Shown here: positions 52,061-61,928 of the stretch, piece by piece | How positions within the stretch are numbered: the first letter of the stretch is position 1 | Layout of the letters: each line of letters opens with the position of its first letter | Assembly (NCBI GenBank): GCA_029243025.1 | Contig: JAQWSU010000021.1 | Coordinates: forward strand, 110,512-174,511 | DNA length: 64,000 bases | Direction of reading: 5' to 3' | Source of the DNA: Pirellulaceae bacterium | GTDB lineage: Bacteria; Planctomycetota; Planctomycetia; Pirellulales; Pirellulaceae | Program-made: the position numbers and the translations under genes | The notes under the pieces: model-generated | Told to the model about the DNA's origin: nothing | The model's database searches: none | The model's input: only the letters and a program-made list of their open reading frames with translations

Positions 52061-52732
52061 ATGACAAAAGATCAGGTGCGGACACGGATCCTGTTAGTCG
52101 CGGGCGAGATCTTTGCCCTTCGTGGCTACCAGAGCACCACGGTTCGCGACATTTGTCAGCGAGCAAAAGTGAACGTCGCTGCCGTCAACTATTACTTTGG
52201 CGATAAAGAACGTCTCTATATTGACGCCGTCAAACATGCTCGAGAACTGATTGCTGATCAATGGCCACTCCCCGAATGGTCAGCCGAAACAACGCCTGAG
52301 CAAAAGTTGTTGATGTTTGTGGAAACCTTTTTGCAGCGTCTCCTTTGTCGTGACGCGGCGAGTTGGCGTATCCGGCTGATCTTGCGAGAGATCATGGATC
52401 CGACGCGGGCCTGCGAAGAGTTGGTGCAGGAGTCATTTCGACCGTTCTTCAACGTGTTGTTGGAAGTCATTCGCGAAATGGCGCCGCGTGGGACTGCTGC
52501 TTTTCAAATTCATCAGTTGGGGTTGAGCATTATTAGCCAGTGTGTTTTTTATCTTTCACAGCGCCGTGTGGTCGAAATGATGGTCGATGCGAATGAGTTG
52601 GATGCACACTTCCATCCTCATGCATTGGCTGAACACATTGTGTCATTTAGTGTGCCGGGCTTACGAAAACCGTACAGTGAACTGAAGGGAAGTTTGCCGG
52701 ACTTCCGACAAGGAAAAGCGAGCTCCTCGTAA
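52061..52732 (+). CDS. TetR/AcrR-family transcriptional regulator (CecR/DUF1956 type)
   Basis: A 223-residue repressor. The N-terminal HTH FALRGYQSTTVRDICQRAKVNVAAVNYYFGDKERLYIDAVKHA is canonical, and the rest resembles the DUF1956 ligand-binding domain of YbiH/CecR (REIMDPTRACEELVQESFRPFFNVLLEVIREM). It precedes a membrane-fusion/RND pair on the same strand and presumably represses it, responding to an efflux substrate. An alternative TTG start at 51935 would place the palindrome at 51965 inside the coding region, so ATG 52061 is preferred. Confidence 0.9.
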   Translation: MTKDQVRTRILLVAGEIFALRGYQSTTVRDICQRAKVNVAAVNYYFGDKERLYIDAVKHARELIADQWPLPEWSAETTPEQKLLMFVETFLQRLLCRDAASWRIRLILREIMDPTRACEELVQESFRPFFNVLLEVIREMAPRGTAAFQIHQLGLSIISQCVFYLSQRRVVEMMVDANELDAHFHPHALAEHIVSFSVPGLRKPYSELKGSLPDFRQGKASSS

Positions 52733-52853
52733 CAAGATTTTTGCGCATCTGAAACCGAGATGGATGGGCACACATGAAAGCGATTCTAGTTTGAAACGCA
52801 GTCGCGTTCCATTAACTTGATAACAGTCAAAAGCCTGATTCGTGAGACATTTT

Positions 52854-54269
52854 ATGACTTCAAAAGCATCCAACGCGATATTGCGAGGCTTGCCGTTCGT
52901 GTTCGTGATGAGTCTTGGTTTGGTGGCATATTTTGCAATTATGAAGTTGCAGACTCCGCCCGATTCTCAAATTCCAAAACGGAATCCACCTCTCGTCAGG
53001 ACCCAAGCAGTCGTCGTCAGCGACAAGAGTGATCTTGGCCTCGAAGTGCAGGGGGAGGTTGTTCCGTTTCGCGAAGTGACGCTGGCGGCGGAGGTGGCCG
53101 GCCGTGTCGAGAGTAAGGGCGCCTCCTCTTTGGCGGGTAACTTCGTCAGGGCAGATGAATTGCTGCTGCAGATTGATCCAAGTTACTACGATCTAGAAGT
53201 TCGTCGTATTCAGCAATCGATATCAGAGGTAAAAGTCAGCATTGAGGAGATGGACGTTGAGCGAGCGAATAACGAACACCTTTTGAAATTAGCGAAGTCG
53301 GAGTTGGAGCTTCAAAATCGAAATGTGGGTAGAATTGAAGCACTTCAGAAGCAACGCGTATCATCGCAAGCCGCCTCCGATGCAGCACAACAAAAGTTGC
53401 TTCAAGCAATGAATACGGTGCAGTTGCGTGAGAATCAAGATCGGCTGATCCAGACCCGCAGAAGCCGTTATCTGACGGAAAAAGAAGGGTTACTGGTTCA
53501 GTTGGAAAAGGCGTTGTTGGATCGTCGACGAACTGAAATCCGATCTCCCCTTTCCGGCATCATCATGGAGGATCCGGTCGAAGCTGGCGATTATGTTCAG
53601 AAAGGAACCACGCTCGTTAAAATCGAAGACGTTTCGAAGGTTGAGATCGATTTTGATCTCAAGCTTGACGAGCTTCGCTGGATCTGGGCGAGTTCGGGCG
53701 ACGAAGATTTGAGTGCGGGAGACAGCTATGCGTTGCCCCCGCTCAAGGCCAAGGTCGAAGTGGAGGTTGAGGGGCGGAGATTTGAGTGGGATGCGGTTCT
53801 GTCGCGGTATGACGGTGCAGGACTGAATCCGGCTACCCGGACGGTTCCCTGCGTGGCCATTGTCGATAATCCGCGAGGGGGAAGAGCACAAGCCGACGCC
53901 TCCGATAGCGGTTTGCCCGGACCACCGACTCTATTGCGTGGCATGTTTGTCACGGTCAAGATTGCTGTACCCACCAAGCAGCCATTGGTGGAGGTCGCGG
54001 TGACCGCTTTGAGGCCAGGCAGCAAAATTTGGCTGTGTGTCAATGATCAGCTGTCGATTCGCGATGTGGACGTGGCGCAGGTGTTGAACGATCGTATTTT
54101 GTTGTTTCCCGGCAGTTCCGATGTTGTCGCCGGGGATCGAGTCGTCGTTACTCCGCTGCCTCTTGCTGCCAATTCAATGGCGATACGCGAAGAAGGTTCA
54201 TCCGCTGCAAGTCGCGATGAGAATGTCCTGAACGCCACGAAAGCTGTCTCGTCGGAGGTTGCGCGATGA
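52854..54269 (+). CDS. RND efflux periplasmic adaptor (membrane fusion protein)
   Basis: A 471-residue HlyD/AcrA-type adaptor. A single N-terminal membrane anchor (FVFVMSLGLVAYFAIM), a lipoyl-like half (EVQGEVVPFREVTLAAEVAGRVES), a helical hairpin around residues 110-220 and the second lipoyl half (RTEIRSPLSGIIMEDPVEAGDYVQKGTTLVKIEDVS) are in the expected order. The beta-barrel region follows. The following gene overlaps it by four bases (ATGA). ATG 52854 is used; an in-frame GTG at 52842 is an alternative. It bridges the RND pump to an outer-membrane channel not encoded in the window. Confidence 0.93.
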   Translation: MTSKASNAILRGLPFVFVMSLGLVAYFAIMKLQTPPDSQIPKRNPPLVRTQAVVVSDKSDLGLEVQGEVVPFREVTLAAEVAGRVESKGASSLAGNFVRADELLLQIDPSYYDLEVRRIQQSISEVKVSIEEMDVERANNEHLLKLAKSELELQNRNVGRIEALQKQRVSSQAASDAAQQKLLQAMNTVQLRENQDRLIQTRRSRYLTEKEGLLVQLEKALLDRRRTEIRSPLSGIIMEDPVEAGDYVQKGTTLVKIEDVSKVEIDFDLKLDELRWIWASSGDEDLSAGDSYALPPLKAKVEVEVEGRRFEWDAVLSRYDGAGLNPATRTVPCVAIVDNPRGGRAQADASDSGLPGPPTLLRGMFVTVKIAVPTKQPLVEVAVTALRPGSKIWLCVNDQLSIRDVDVAQVLNDRILLFPGSSDVVAGDRVVVTPLPLAANSMAIREEGSSAASRDENVLNATKAVSSEVAR

Positions 54270-57200
54270 GGCGACTTGTCGAATGGGCGATCAAGAATTC
54301 TCCCGCAATGAACATTCTAATGATCGCGGTTCTTGTGGTAGGGATGTACTCTCTCTACACCATGCGTCGGGAAGTCTTTCCTGAATTTGAGCTCGAAGTC
54401 GTATTGGTCACCGTGCCGTATCCAGGTGCGAGTCCCGAGGAAGTAGAAGAAGGAATCTGCCAGAAAATTGAAGAGTCGGTTCAATCTACCGATGGAATTA
54501 AAAAGCTCACTTCCGTGGCTCAAGAGGGACTTGGGTCTGTCATTCTTGAATTGCGATCCAACATCTCGGATGTGCAAAAGGTCGTCAATGAGGTGCGATC
54601 AGAAGTCGACCGCATCCCGAGCTTCCCTGTGCTCGCGGAAGATGCCGAAATTCAGCAAATCACGATTCGCGAACCGGCTATCAACATTGCCATCATGGCG
54701 CCACCCACTCGTGAGTATGACGAGTTGGAATTGAGGGCGGTTGTTGAGACCGTTCGGGACGACCTGCTTGAGTTGGACAAGGTGTCGCAAGTTGCAATCA
54801 AAGGCGCACGCGACTACCAAATCGACATCGAGATTGATGAGCAGACCTTGCAGAAACACGGCCTGTCTCTTGATGAGGTGGCTCGCATCGTGCGACGCGA
54901 AAATCTGGAAGTTCCAGGTGGGAAATTGCTTGGCGAAGGACAGGAGGTGCTGCTTCGCGGTGAAAACAAACGCTTGATTGGTCAGCAGATTTCCGAATTG
55001 CCGCTGCTCACTGAACCGGGGGGAGTGGTGCTGACCGTCGGTGATCTGGGAACGGTACGGGACGACTTTAATGATGTTGTCTCGATTGTTGAAATTAATG
55101 GCGAGCCCGCATTGGTTCTGGAAGTTAGCCGAACGCGTAGCGAAGATCTGCTGGCGATGACCCGCGATGTCCGCGGATTTGTCGAAAAGCAAACCTTGCC
55201 CGCTGGATATCGAATGCTTGCCTTTGCCGACCGATCGCAGGATGTGAGAGATCGTCTGGCGTTGCTCCAGGAAAATGGACTGATGGGGCTGTTGCTCGTT
55301 TTCTTGGTGCTCGCTGTGTTTCTCGAATTGCGTTTGGCGTTTTGGGTTGCACTCGGCATCCCCGTGGCCCTGCTAGGAGCTGGGGGGGTCTTGCTACTTG
55401 GAGGCCAGACGCTGAACATGCTTTCGATGTTCTCCTTCTTAATGGCGCTGGGAATTGTCGTCGATGATGCGATCGTTGTTGGAGAAAATATCTACTCGCA
55501 ACGACAAAGGGGGAAATCATTCTTCCAGGCCGCAGTCGAGGGCACAACAGAGGTCCTGCCTTCGGTTTCTGCGTCAGTCGCAACGACCGTTATCGCTTTT
55601 TGTCCCATGTTGTTCGTGTCTGGCGTGATGGGGAAGTTTTTTGCGGTGATTCCTTTTGCGGTCATTGCCATGTTGCTGTTGTCATTGCTCGAGTGCATTT
55701 TTATTCTGCCTTGTCACTTGGCTCATGATGACAGTCTGGTCTTTCGAGTTATCTCTTTCCTGTTTTTTCCGCTTCGGTTTATTGTCGTTTTTTTTCGCGC
55801 TGTGAATCGGATTTCTAGTCGTTGCCTTGAGCAAGTGATCACTCGATACTATCGTCCGACACTCCAGTGGGCGTTGGTGAATCGGTACGTGACACTCGCC
55901 ATGGCGATTTCCGTTTTATTATTCACGGTAGGATTCGTTCGAGCAGGATTCGTCCCCTTCGTTATTTTCCCCAAGGTCGATAGTAATTACATTCAATGTG
56001 CGATCGCTTTTCCAGATGGGACGCCGTCGGAAATTACAGACGAAGCAACTCAGCAGTTGGTGCAGTCTTTGCACGCTGCAAGCACTGAGTTGACGAAAGA
56101 TCCGAATGTCTCGTTAGTCAATGTTGTTTATCGAATGGTTGGTGCCATGGCGGGCGGCGGTAACGTGCTCGAAGGGGGAGGCGCATCCGGGGGACATGTG
56201 GGCAGCGTTGATGTGGAACTTTTCGATACCAGCAGACGCAAATTCACCGCCCAAGAACTCGTCGCGAAATGGCGTGAATTGGCGCGCGGGACAGTTTTTG
56301 GCATGGAGAGTTTAACCTTTGGTGAACGGGATTTTGGTCCCGGGGGGACCCCGATCGAGTTTAAGCTGTTGGCCAGCGGGGGAGACGTCAAAACACTCGA
56401 GAAAGCGGTCGAGTTGTGCAAGGAGAAACTGGCGACCTATCCCGGTGTGTTCGATGTGCAAGATGATTCCACGCCTGGCAAATGGGAGTATCGGATCCGT
56501 GTGAAGCAGGAAGCTCAGTCGCTGGGAGTCACCACCGGGGATCTAGCTGATACGGTGCGAGCATCTTACTACGGTGCCGAGGTGATGAGACTGCAACGTG
56601 GTCGACATGAAGTGAAATTGATGGTTCGCTATCCCAAGGCGGATCGACGCTCACTCGCAGACTTCGACGATATTCTTGTTCGCGTCGGTGACGGTGTGGA
56701 ACGTCCGCTTTCAGAACTTGCGGAAATCGATGTGGTCCGAGGCTATTCGGAAATCAATCGCGTTGATCAAAAACGATCGATCACCGTGAGTGCGGACGTC
56801 GACGAGGCACAAGGAAACGCGCGAGAGATTGTTAAGGCGATGCAATCCGGATTCATGCCGGAATTGTTGAGTGAGTTTCCCACCGTGCAGGTTCGTTGGG
56901 AGGGGCAGCAAGAACAAACACAAGAGTCGTTGCGAAGTTTGCTGATCGCGACATGTGTGGCATTACTGGTCATGTTCATCTTACTTACGCTCGAATTTAA
57001 AGCTTACTTTCAGCCGTTGCTCGTGCTGGCAATTATCCCCTTTGGCTTCATTGGTGCGATCCTAGGGCATTATCTGCTCGGGCTACCGCTGACCATGTTC
57101 AGCTTCTTTGGGCTAGTTGCTTTGACCGGGGTCGTCGTCAATGATTCGATCGTCTTGATCGACTTTATTAATCGAAAGGTGCGGAGCGGAATTCCTGTTG

Positions 57201-57496
57201 AACAAGCCTTGTTGGAATCGGGGCAAAGAAGGTTTCGACCCGTTCTGTTGACCTCTCTGACAACGATTGCCGGCTTGTCGCCGATTCTATTCGAAACTTC
57301 ATTCCAGGCGCAAATCTTGATTCCGATGGCCACCAGTCTCAGTTTTGGATTGCTCGTGGCAACTCTGCTGGTAGTGATCTTGGTACCCACTTTTTATCGG
57401 ATTTATTTCGATTTCCAGAGGTTTTTCGCTGCGAATGACCCTCCAGTCACTGTGCCGGTACATGTGGAAAACGAAATGGTTGCTCGTCCGTCGTAA
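54266..57496 (+). CDS. RND efflux transporter permease (AcrB/HAE1 family)
   Basis: A 1076-residue inner-membrane pump with the usual topology: N-terminal helix (AMNILMIAVLVVGMYSLYTM), a large periplasmic porter loop (VPYPGASPEEVEEGICQKIEESVQ onward), helices 2-6 with GIVVDDAIVVGENIYSQRQRG (helix 4 proton-relay Asp pair), a second large loop, and helices 8-12 with FGLVALTGVVVNDSIVLIDFINRK. It exports drugs, lipids or metals by proton antiport; the helix 4 Asp-Asp pair (VVDDAI) fits proton-driven export. Partner of the adaptor upstream. Confidence 0.95.
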   Translation: MRRLVEWAIKNSPAMNILMIAVLVVGMYSLYTMRREVFPEFELEVVLVTVPYPGASPEEVEEGICQKIEESVQSTDGIKKLTSVAQEGLGSVILELRSNISDVQKVVNEVRSEVDRIPSFPVLAEDAEIQQITIREPAINIAIMAPPTREYDELELRAVVETVRDDLLELDKVSQVAIKGARDYQIDIEIDEQTLQKHGLSLDEVARIVRRENLEVPGGKLLGEGQEVLLRGENKRLIGQQISELPLLTEPGGVVLTVGDLGTVRDDFNDVVSIVEINGEPALVLEVSRTRSEDLLAMTRDVRGFVEKQTLPAGYRMLAFADRSQDVRDRLALLQENGLMGLLLVFLVLAVFLELRLAFWVALGIPVALLGAGGVLLLGGQTLNMLSMFSFLMALGIVVDDAIVVGENIYSQRQRGKSFFQAAVEGTTEVLPSVSASVATTVIAFCPMLFVSGVMGKFFAVIPFAVIAMLLLSLLECIFILPCHLAHDDSLVFRVISFLFFPLRFIVVFFRAVNRISSRCLEQVITRYYRPTLQWALVNRYVTLAMAISVLLFTVGFVRAGFVPFVIFPKVDSNYIQCAIAFPDGTPSEITDEATQQLVQSLHAASTELTKDPNVSLVNVVYRMVGAMAGGGNVLEGGGASGGHVGSVDVELFDTSRRKFTAQELVAKWRELARGTVFGMESLTFGERDFGPGGTPIEFKLLASGGDVKTLEKAVELCKEKLATYPGVFDVQDDSTPGKWEYRIRVKQEAQSLGVTTGDLADTVRASYYGAEVMRLQRGRHEVKLMVRYPKADRRSLADFDDILVRVGDGVERPLSELAEIDVVRGYSEINRVDQKRSITVSADVDEAQGNAREIVKAMQSGFMPELLSEFPTVQVRWEGQQEQTQESLRSLLIATCVALLVMFILLTLEFKAYFQPLLVLAIIPFGFIGAILGHYLLGLPLTMFSFFGLVALTGVVVNDSIVLIDFINRKVRSGIPVEQALLESGQRRFRPVLLTSLTTIAGLSPILFETSFQAQILIPMATSLSFGLLVATLLVVILVPTFYRIYFDFQRFFAANDPPVTVPVHVENEMVARPS

Positions 57497-57615
57497 GCTT
57501 GATTCAGTTCCGACCTCGCTCGAATCCTAGCTGACTATCCGCTTCTTACGTTAAACTACCGTCTCGATAACGCACCGGCGTTGGGTCTCAACTGGTTTTC
57601 TGGGAGGAATGTGCA

Positions 57616-58572
57616 ATGAGCATGATCAATCGACTTGCGGTGATGCTGCTGTTTGGGGTGACAACAAATTTGTCGGCAGCGGAAGAACTTCGGATCGGCA
57701 TGATCGGTCTCGATACTTCCCATGTAATTGCGTTCACCAAGGCATTCAATGACCCTGAAGCCACGGGTGATTTAGCCGAGATGCGTGTTGTGGCGGGCTT
57801 CCCGGGAGGAACTGACATTCCACCCAGTCGCGATCGGGTGGCCGGATTTACGCAGCAGTTGAAGGAAATGGGAATCGAAATTGTCGATTCGATTCCTGAT
57901 TTACTTTCGAAAGTTGACGTTGTTCTGTTAGAGAGTGTCGATGGTCGACCCCATCTGGAACAGGCACGCTTGGTGATCGAAGCGGGTAAGCCCCTTTTCA
58001 TTGATAAGCCCGTCGCCGGTTCGCTGAAAGATGCCGTGGCGATCTTTCGATTGGCCGAAAAACACGACGTTCCTTGTTTTTCAAGTTCGTCTCTGCGTTA
58101 CGTGCCAGAAGCCATTGCCTATCGCAATGAAAAAATGGCCGAGCGGGTGAACGGATGTGTGGTTTGGGGGCCCTGTTCAATTCAGCCGCCCATGCCGGAT
58201 CTGTTCTTTTATGGTGTCCACGGGGTCGAAATGCTGTACACCATCATGGGTACCGGATGTGTAAGCGTCACGCGATCAAGTACAGAGTCAACCGATGTGG
58301 TAACAGGTGTTTGGCAAGATGGTCGTATCGGAACCTATCGTGGGCTTCGGAGCGGAAAGAAAAGTTTTGGAGCAGTGGTTTTTGAAACAGATCGAATTGC
58401 CTTGATCGAGCGATCCGTGGGCTATCAACCGTTACTCGATCAGATCGCTCGTTTTTTTAAGTCAGGGAAAGCCCCGGTCGCGGCCGCGGAGACGATCGAA
58501 ATCTTCGCGTTTATGGAGGCGGCCGATGAGAGTAAGCGACTCGGGGGCAAGCCCGTTCAGATTAACCCTTGA
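57616..58572 (+). CDS. Exported Gfo/Idh/MocA-type oxidoreductase
   Basis: A 318-residue protein. A signal-like start (MSMINRLAVMLLFGVTTNLSAAEE) precedes a Rossmann fold in which the usual GxGxxG is replaced by GMIGLDTSHV, a variant of secreted planctomycete Gfo/Idh/MocA members. Later landmarks are DVVLLESVDGRPHLEQARLVIEAGKPLFIDKPVAGSLKDAVAIF (EKP-like KP motif, IDKP) and YGVHGVEMLYTIMGTGCVSV. It probably oxidises or isomerises a sugar with bound NAD(P). A GGAGGA ribosome site lies before ATG 57616. It converges with the sulfatase, whose stop is 4 bp away. Confidence 0.88.
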   Translation: MSMINRLAVMLLFGVTTNLSAAEELRIGMIGLDTSHVIAFTKAFNDPEATGDLAEMRVVAGFPGGTDIPPSRDRVAGFTQQLKEMGIEIVDSIPDLLSKVDVVLLESVDGRPHLEQARLVIEAGKPLFIDKPVAGSLKDAVAIFRLAEKHDVPCFSSSSLRYVPEAIAYRNEKMAERVNGCVVWGPCSIQPPMPDLFFYGVHGVEMLYTIMGTGCVSVTRSSTESTDVVTGVWQDGRIGTYRGLRSGKKSFGAVVFETDRIALIERSVGYQPLLDQIARFFKSGKAPVAAAETIEIFAFMEAADESKRLGGKPVQINP

Positions 58573-58576
58573 TCGA

Positions 58577-59926
58577 CTACTTCGCATCGGTAACGAGTGG
58601 AATCGCCAGTTGATCGACGGCAGGTTTTACCGTTTTCTCGTGCTCGGCGATCACTTGTAGAAGTTCCGCCACAACGGCTGGGTTTTTTGCTGCCAAGTCG
58701 AATTGTTCACCCGGATCGTGTTCGACGTGATAAAGCAAAGGTGGGTCTTGTCGAATTGGAGCACGACCGTATTTGATCGGCTCACGTGTCCAAAGGTGCA
58801 ATTTGTAAGGACCTTTCCGCACCGCGTACAAGACACCTCGTGTGTAGTAGAACATCGTGTCGCGCGGGCTGTTTCCAGTGCCAAGCAGGGCAGGGGAAAG
58901 GTCGAGTGAGTCGAGTGTACGGTCGGTTGGAAGTTGTGTGTTGCTGATGGCAGCGCAGGTCGCCATCAAGTCGAGCGTACTGCCCATCTGGGTAACCGTC
59001 GAACCTGCCTTGATCTTCCCGGGCCAGCGGAAAATCGTCGGTACGCGCATGCCGCCTTCAAAAGTTGTTCCCTTACCGGCTCGGAGTAAACCAGCGCTAC
59101 CCCCATCGAGGCGAAAACTGAGCCAAGGTCCGTTGTCGCTGGTAAAGACGACCATGGTCTTCTCATCACAGCCAACCTCACGCAATGTGTCGAGCACCTG
59201 GCCAACTGACCAGTCGATTTCTTCGATTACATCGCCGTACAGGCCTCGAGGACTGGTGTCCTTGAATTTGTCTGAGACAAACAGCGGAATGTGGGGCATC
59301 GTGTGTGGGAGATAGAGAAAAAAGGGTTCTTCGGCATGCTCGCGAATGAACCTTACTGCTTCTTCGGTGTACCTTTTCGTGACGGTGCGTTGGTCAACAG
59401 GCTGCTCGAGGATCTTATCATTTCGCATTAATGGAACGCCCCCCGGTTTGTGCATGTCGTTGGAATAGGGGATTCCAAAATACTCGTCGAATCCAGCCTG
59501 CGTTGGCAGGAATTGTGGCAGATGACCGAGATGCCATTTGCCGATGCAGGCGGTGGCATAATTCCGCTCCTTAAGCAGTTCCGCCATCGTGATCTCTTCC
59601 TGGGGCAAACCGCCTCCCGAGTTGGGAAACAAGACAACTCGTTTTGCCGAGGTCATGCCATTACGAATTGGTAATCGTCCTGTCATCAGGCCAGCGCGAC
59701 TGGGTGTGCATACGGGCGCTGCACAGTAGAAACTAGTCCACTTTTGACCTTCTGCGGCCATGCGGTCTAGATGAGGGGTTCGAATGGTCGGATGTCCAAA
59801 GCAGCCCAGATCTGCGAAACCAAGATCATCACAAAAGATAATCACGAAGTTTGGTGAGGTTTCGCTGGCGCTCAGGCTGTTGGGTAACAGGCTGAGGAAT
59901 GCGAGAAGGAAAAGTCGGCTAGGCAT
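58577..59926 (-). CDS. Sulfatase (arylsulfatase family), secreted
   Basis: A 449-residue type I sulfatase with a signal peptide (MPSRLFLLAFLSLLPNSLSASE). The formylglycine site CTPSR is at residue 73 within PVCTPSRAGLMTGRLPIRNGM. FVIIFCDDLGFADLGCFGHPTIRTPHLDRMAAEGQKWTSF is the metal-binding N-terminus (DD), GKWHLGHLPQF the substrate Lys/His region and VFTSDNGPWLS the second DN metal pair. It hydrolyses sulfate esters, presumably of algal polysaccharide; a separate maturase would convert the Cys to formylglycine. A decayed second sulfatase lies about 200 bp upstream on the same strand. Confidence 0.95.
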   Translation of the reverse strand: MPSRLFLLAFLSLLPNSLSASETSPNFVIIFCDDLGFADLGCFGHPTIRTPHLDRMAAEGQKWTSFYCAAPVCTPSRAGLMTGRLPIRNGMTSAKRVVLFPNSGGGLPQEEITMAELLKERNYATACIGKWHLGHLPQFLPTQAGFDEYFGIPYSNDMHKPGGVPLMRNDKILEQPVDQRTVTKRYTEEAVRFIREHAEEPFFLYLPHTMPHIPLFVSDKFKDTSPRGLYGDVIEEIDWSVGQVLDTLREVGCDEKTMVVFTSDNGPWLSFRLDGGSAGLLRAGKGTTFEGGMRVPTIFRWPGKIKAGSTVTQMGSTLDLMATCAAISNTQLPTDRTLDSLDLSPALLGTGNSPRDTMFYYTRGVLYAVRKGPYKLHLWTREPIKYGRAPIRQDPPLLYHVEHDPGEQFDLAAKNPAVVAELLQVIAEHEKTVKPAVDQLAIPLVTDAK

Positions 59927-60129
59927 AACGCACTCCCACGGTGAAGCAAAGGATGGGATTGAAATGGGTAATTCTAAGCGAGTTCAATCGTCGATGATCT
60001 CGATCCTAGGACATGAATGTTGGTTTGATCTTTTACTGCGACATGAAACGGGTTGTTCTTCAAGTCTCACTGGTGTGTTTCGCTTCTCACAGTGCAGTGA
60101 ATAGACATCGGGTGGAAGGTCTCACTTTA

Positions 60130-60633
60130 TCAGGATTTCAATTGTTTTACGCGGTCAGGATGGATCGACGCCAAGTTGTTCTTTTGGTGTGGGGCATGCC
60201 TGAGGTGGTACGGTTGTGAAGCGGCCTTTGAATCTTTCGGATGAATCAGCTTCCAGGGGGCTTCGATGAGCCAGCGATCGTTGCGACTTGCTGTTGGGTT
60301 CTCGAGGTCTGCACATCGTGCGTTTAGATTTTTCCCTTAATTTGCTTTCGTTGGGTAATGGCCGAGTCATCCAACCGATTGATATCGCGCATCGCCTCGG
60401 TCGGCACAGGCTCGAGGGGACATAGCCTCGAGTAGGGGGGGTAGGTCTTCACTCGCCAAATGATCGAGGTGAGGCGTTCTGATTTGTAGGTGCCCCATGA
60501 AGTCATCGTCGATCAAAGCTTGGTCATTAGAGCGAATCAGGAGCACATTCGGGCGCGAATCGATGGCATGACAAAGCGTCGCACCTAGAAGGACAAGCCA
60601 AATGCTTGCGGGCAATCGATACACTCGTTTCAC
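60130..60633 (-). pseudogene. Decayed sulfatase (N- and C-terminal ends only)
   Basis: From the reverse strand, MKRVYRLPASIWLVLLGATLCHAIDSRPNVLLIRSNDQALIDDDFMGHLQIRTPHLDHLAS (60633 to about 60450) is an intact sulfatase signal peptide and N-terminal metal region. The reading then shifts. In another frame at about 60312-60130 the typical C-terminus appears: ADLENPTASRNDRWLIEAPWKLIHP, then KNNLASIHPDRVKQLKS and a stop. Some 800 bp of the middle, including the formylglycine motif, are missing and at least two frameshifts separate the parts. It is a pseudogene, not a sequencing error, because the catalytic core is absent. Confidence 0.85.
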
Positions 60634-60715
60634 CTGTTTGTTGATCTTCGCGATTTGCGCGGTTTCGCACGCTCACCCAGCCGCAGGTCTGTAGATATTG
60701 TAACTGACTTCAAGA

Positions 60716-61928
60716 CTAGATGTCGAAGTCGTCTACAGCCAGTTCGTCGATTTCAGAGTGCGTTGGTAAAAAACTGCCTTGGAATTCAGCAAAGATCTGA
60801 GCTCGTGTCGAGAACTCGATTTCGGTTGGTCGCTCGATTTCCTTGGGGCGATTTTCATCCAAGGTTGCGTTTGTACGGTGTCGTAGGAGTCGCGGTTTGG
60901 GTTCGTGCTTTCGGGCGGCAATCGCGGCGAATTCAAGGTCGACTGCGGCAGCCGGTTGATCGAAGTGGCCGATTGAAAAGGGCAAGCACCAGATCGGACG
61001 TGGTGAAATCTTGGTCGTTGCCCCAATCACCCTCTTCGAAGGTTGAGTTCTGTGGGATGCCGTCTTCATATTCACCCGCTTGAAAGACGATCACGAGATC
61101 AGAAGAATCGAATTGGTGATCTCCGTTGACATCACCGACCAAGCGACTCGTCTCGGCGGTTCCCGGAGTTCCTCCAGGGAGACTGCTGGCTTGCCAACTA
61201 GCGGCCTGCCGTCAGCTGGCGAGATCAGTATTGTTGGTATCGATCAATTCGAGAGATGGGCCATCGCCGTCTGTGACTGGATACCAATCATCTGAATAGG
61301 CGAATTGCTGAATCGGAAGTCTGTCACCGAGGAGCGTCAGTTGTTCGCCGTCGTTACTTAAATTTCCACTCCACTGCCCGGCGATAGGTAAGTTGTCTCC
61401 ATATCGGAAGTGGAACGCCTCCACGTCTTCCACAATTAAGATTCGTTCACCGGCGGCTAATTCGGTGATGAGTCCCTCGGCAAAAAGGAACTGAATTCCT
61501 TGCGGATTGCTGTTGAGAGGCGCTTGCACAAATTCGGCACCGGTTAGATCTAACGTTTTCTCACTCCGATTGACCAACTCAATAAATTCAAAGTCATCTG
61601 CGTGACTAAAACCGGCTCTGACCTCGGCTTGGGAGAGGTCTGTCGAATCATAGTGTATTTCACTGATTCTGAATGATTTGGTCAATTCGGAAGCGGTTGC
61701 GGTGGTGGCGATAAACAAAATAGGATCCGACCAGTGACTCCAATGTCCGCTGCGATCTTGCATTCGCACTCGCGTTCTGGGGCGAATGTCCCTGATCGGC
61801 CTTCGCCACGTCTCAACGGTCTGAAGCGAAGCACGGACTCGTCGTTGGCGGGTGCGTGCTTCTTCATCCTCGAAACGAGAACATGTGAGTTCCACGCCGC
61901 CCAAGGAGATATCGTGGCCCGAAATCAC
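60716..61928 (-). pseudogene. C-terminal remnant of a lamin-tail/dockerin secreted protein
   Basis: Three frames in turn carry recognisable pieces. 61928-61212 encodes a fibronectin-like end (RVRMQDRSGHWSHWSDPILF) and a lamin-tail domain (FRISEIHYDSTD...FEFIELVNRSEKTLDLTGAEF...LVVED-type end). Past a stop, 61190-60933 gives a dockerin-like pair (SSDLVIVFQAGEYEDGIPQNSTFEEGDW). A third frame to 60716 gives the usual C-terminal helix (AVDLEFAAIAARKHEPKPRLLRH). Together they match the end of a very large planctomycete surface protein. The upstream part is interrupted by the GC-rich HTTM block. Confidence 0.75.
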
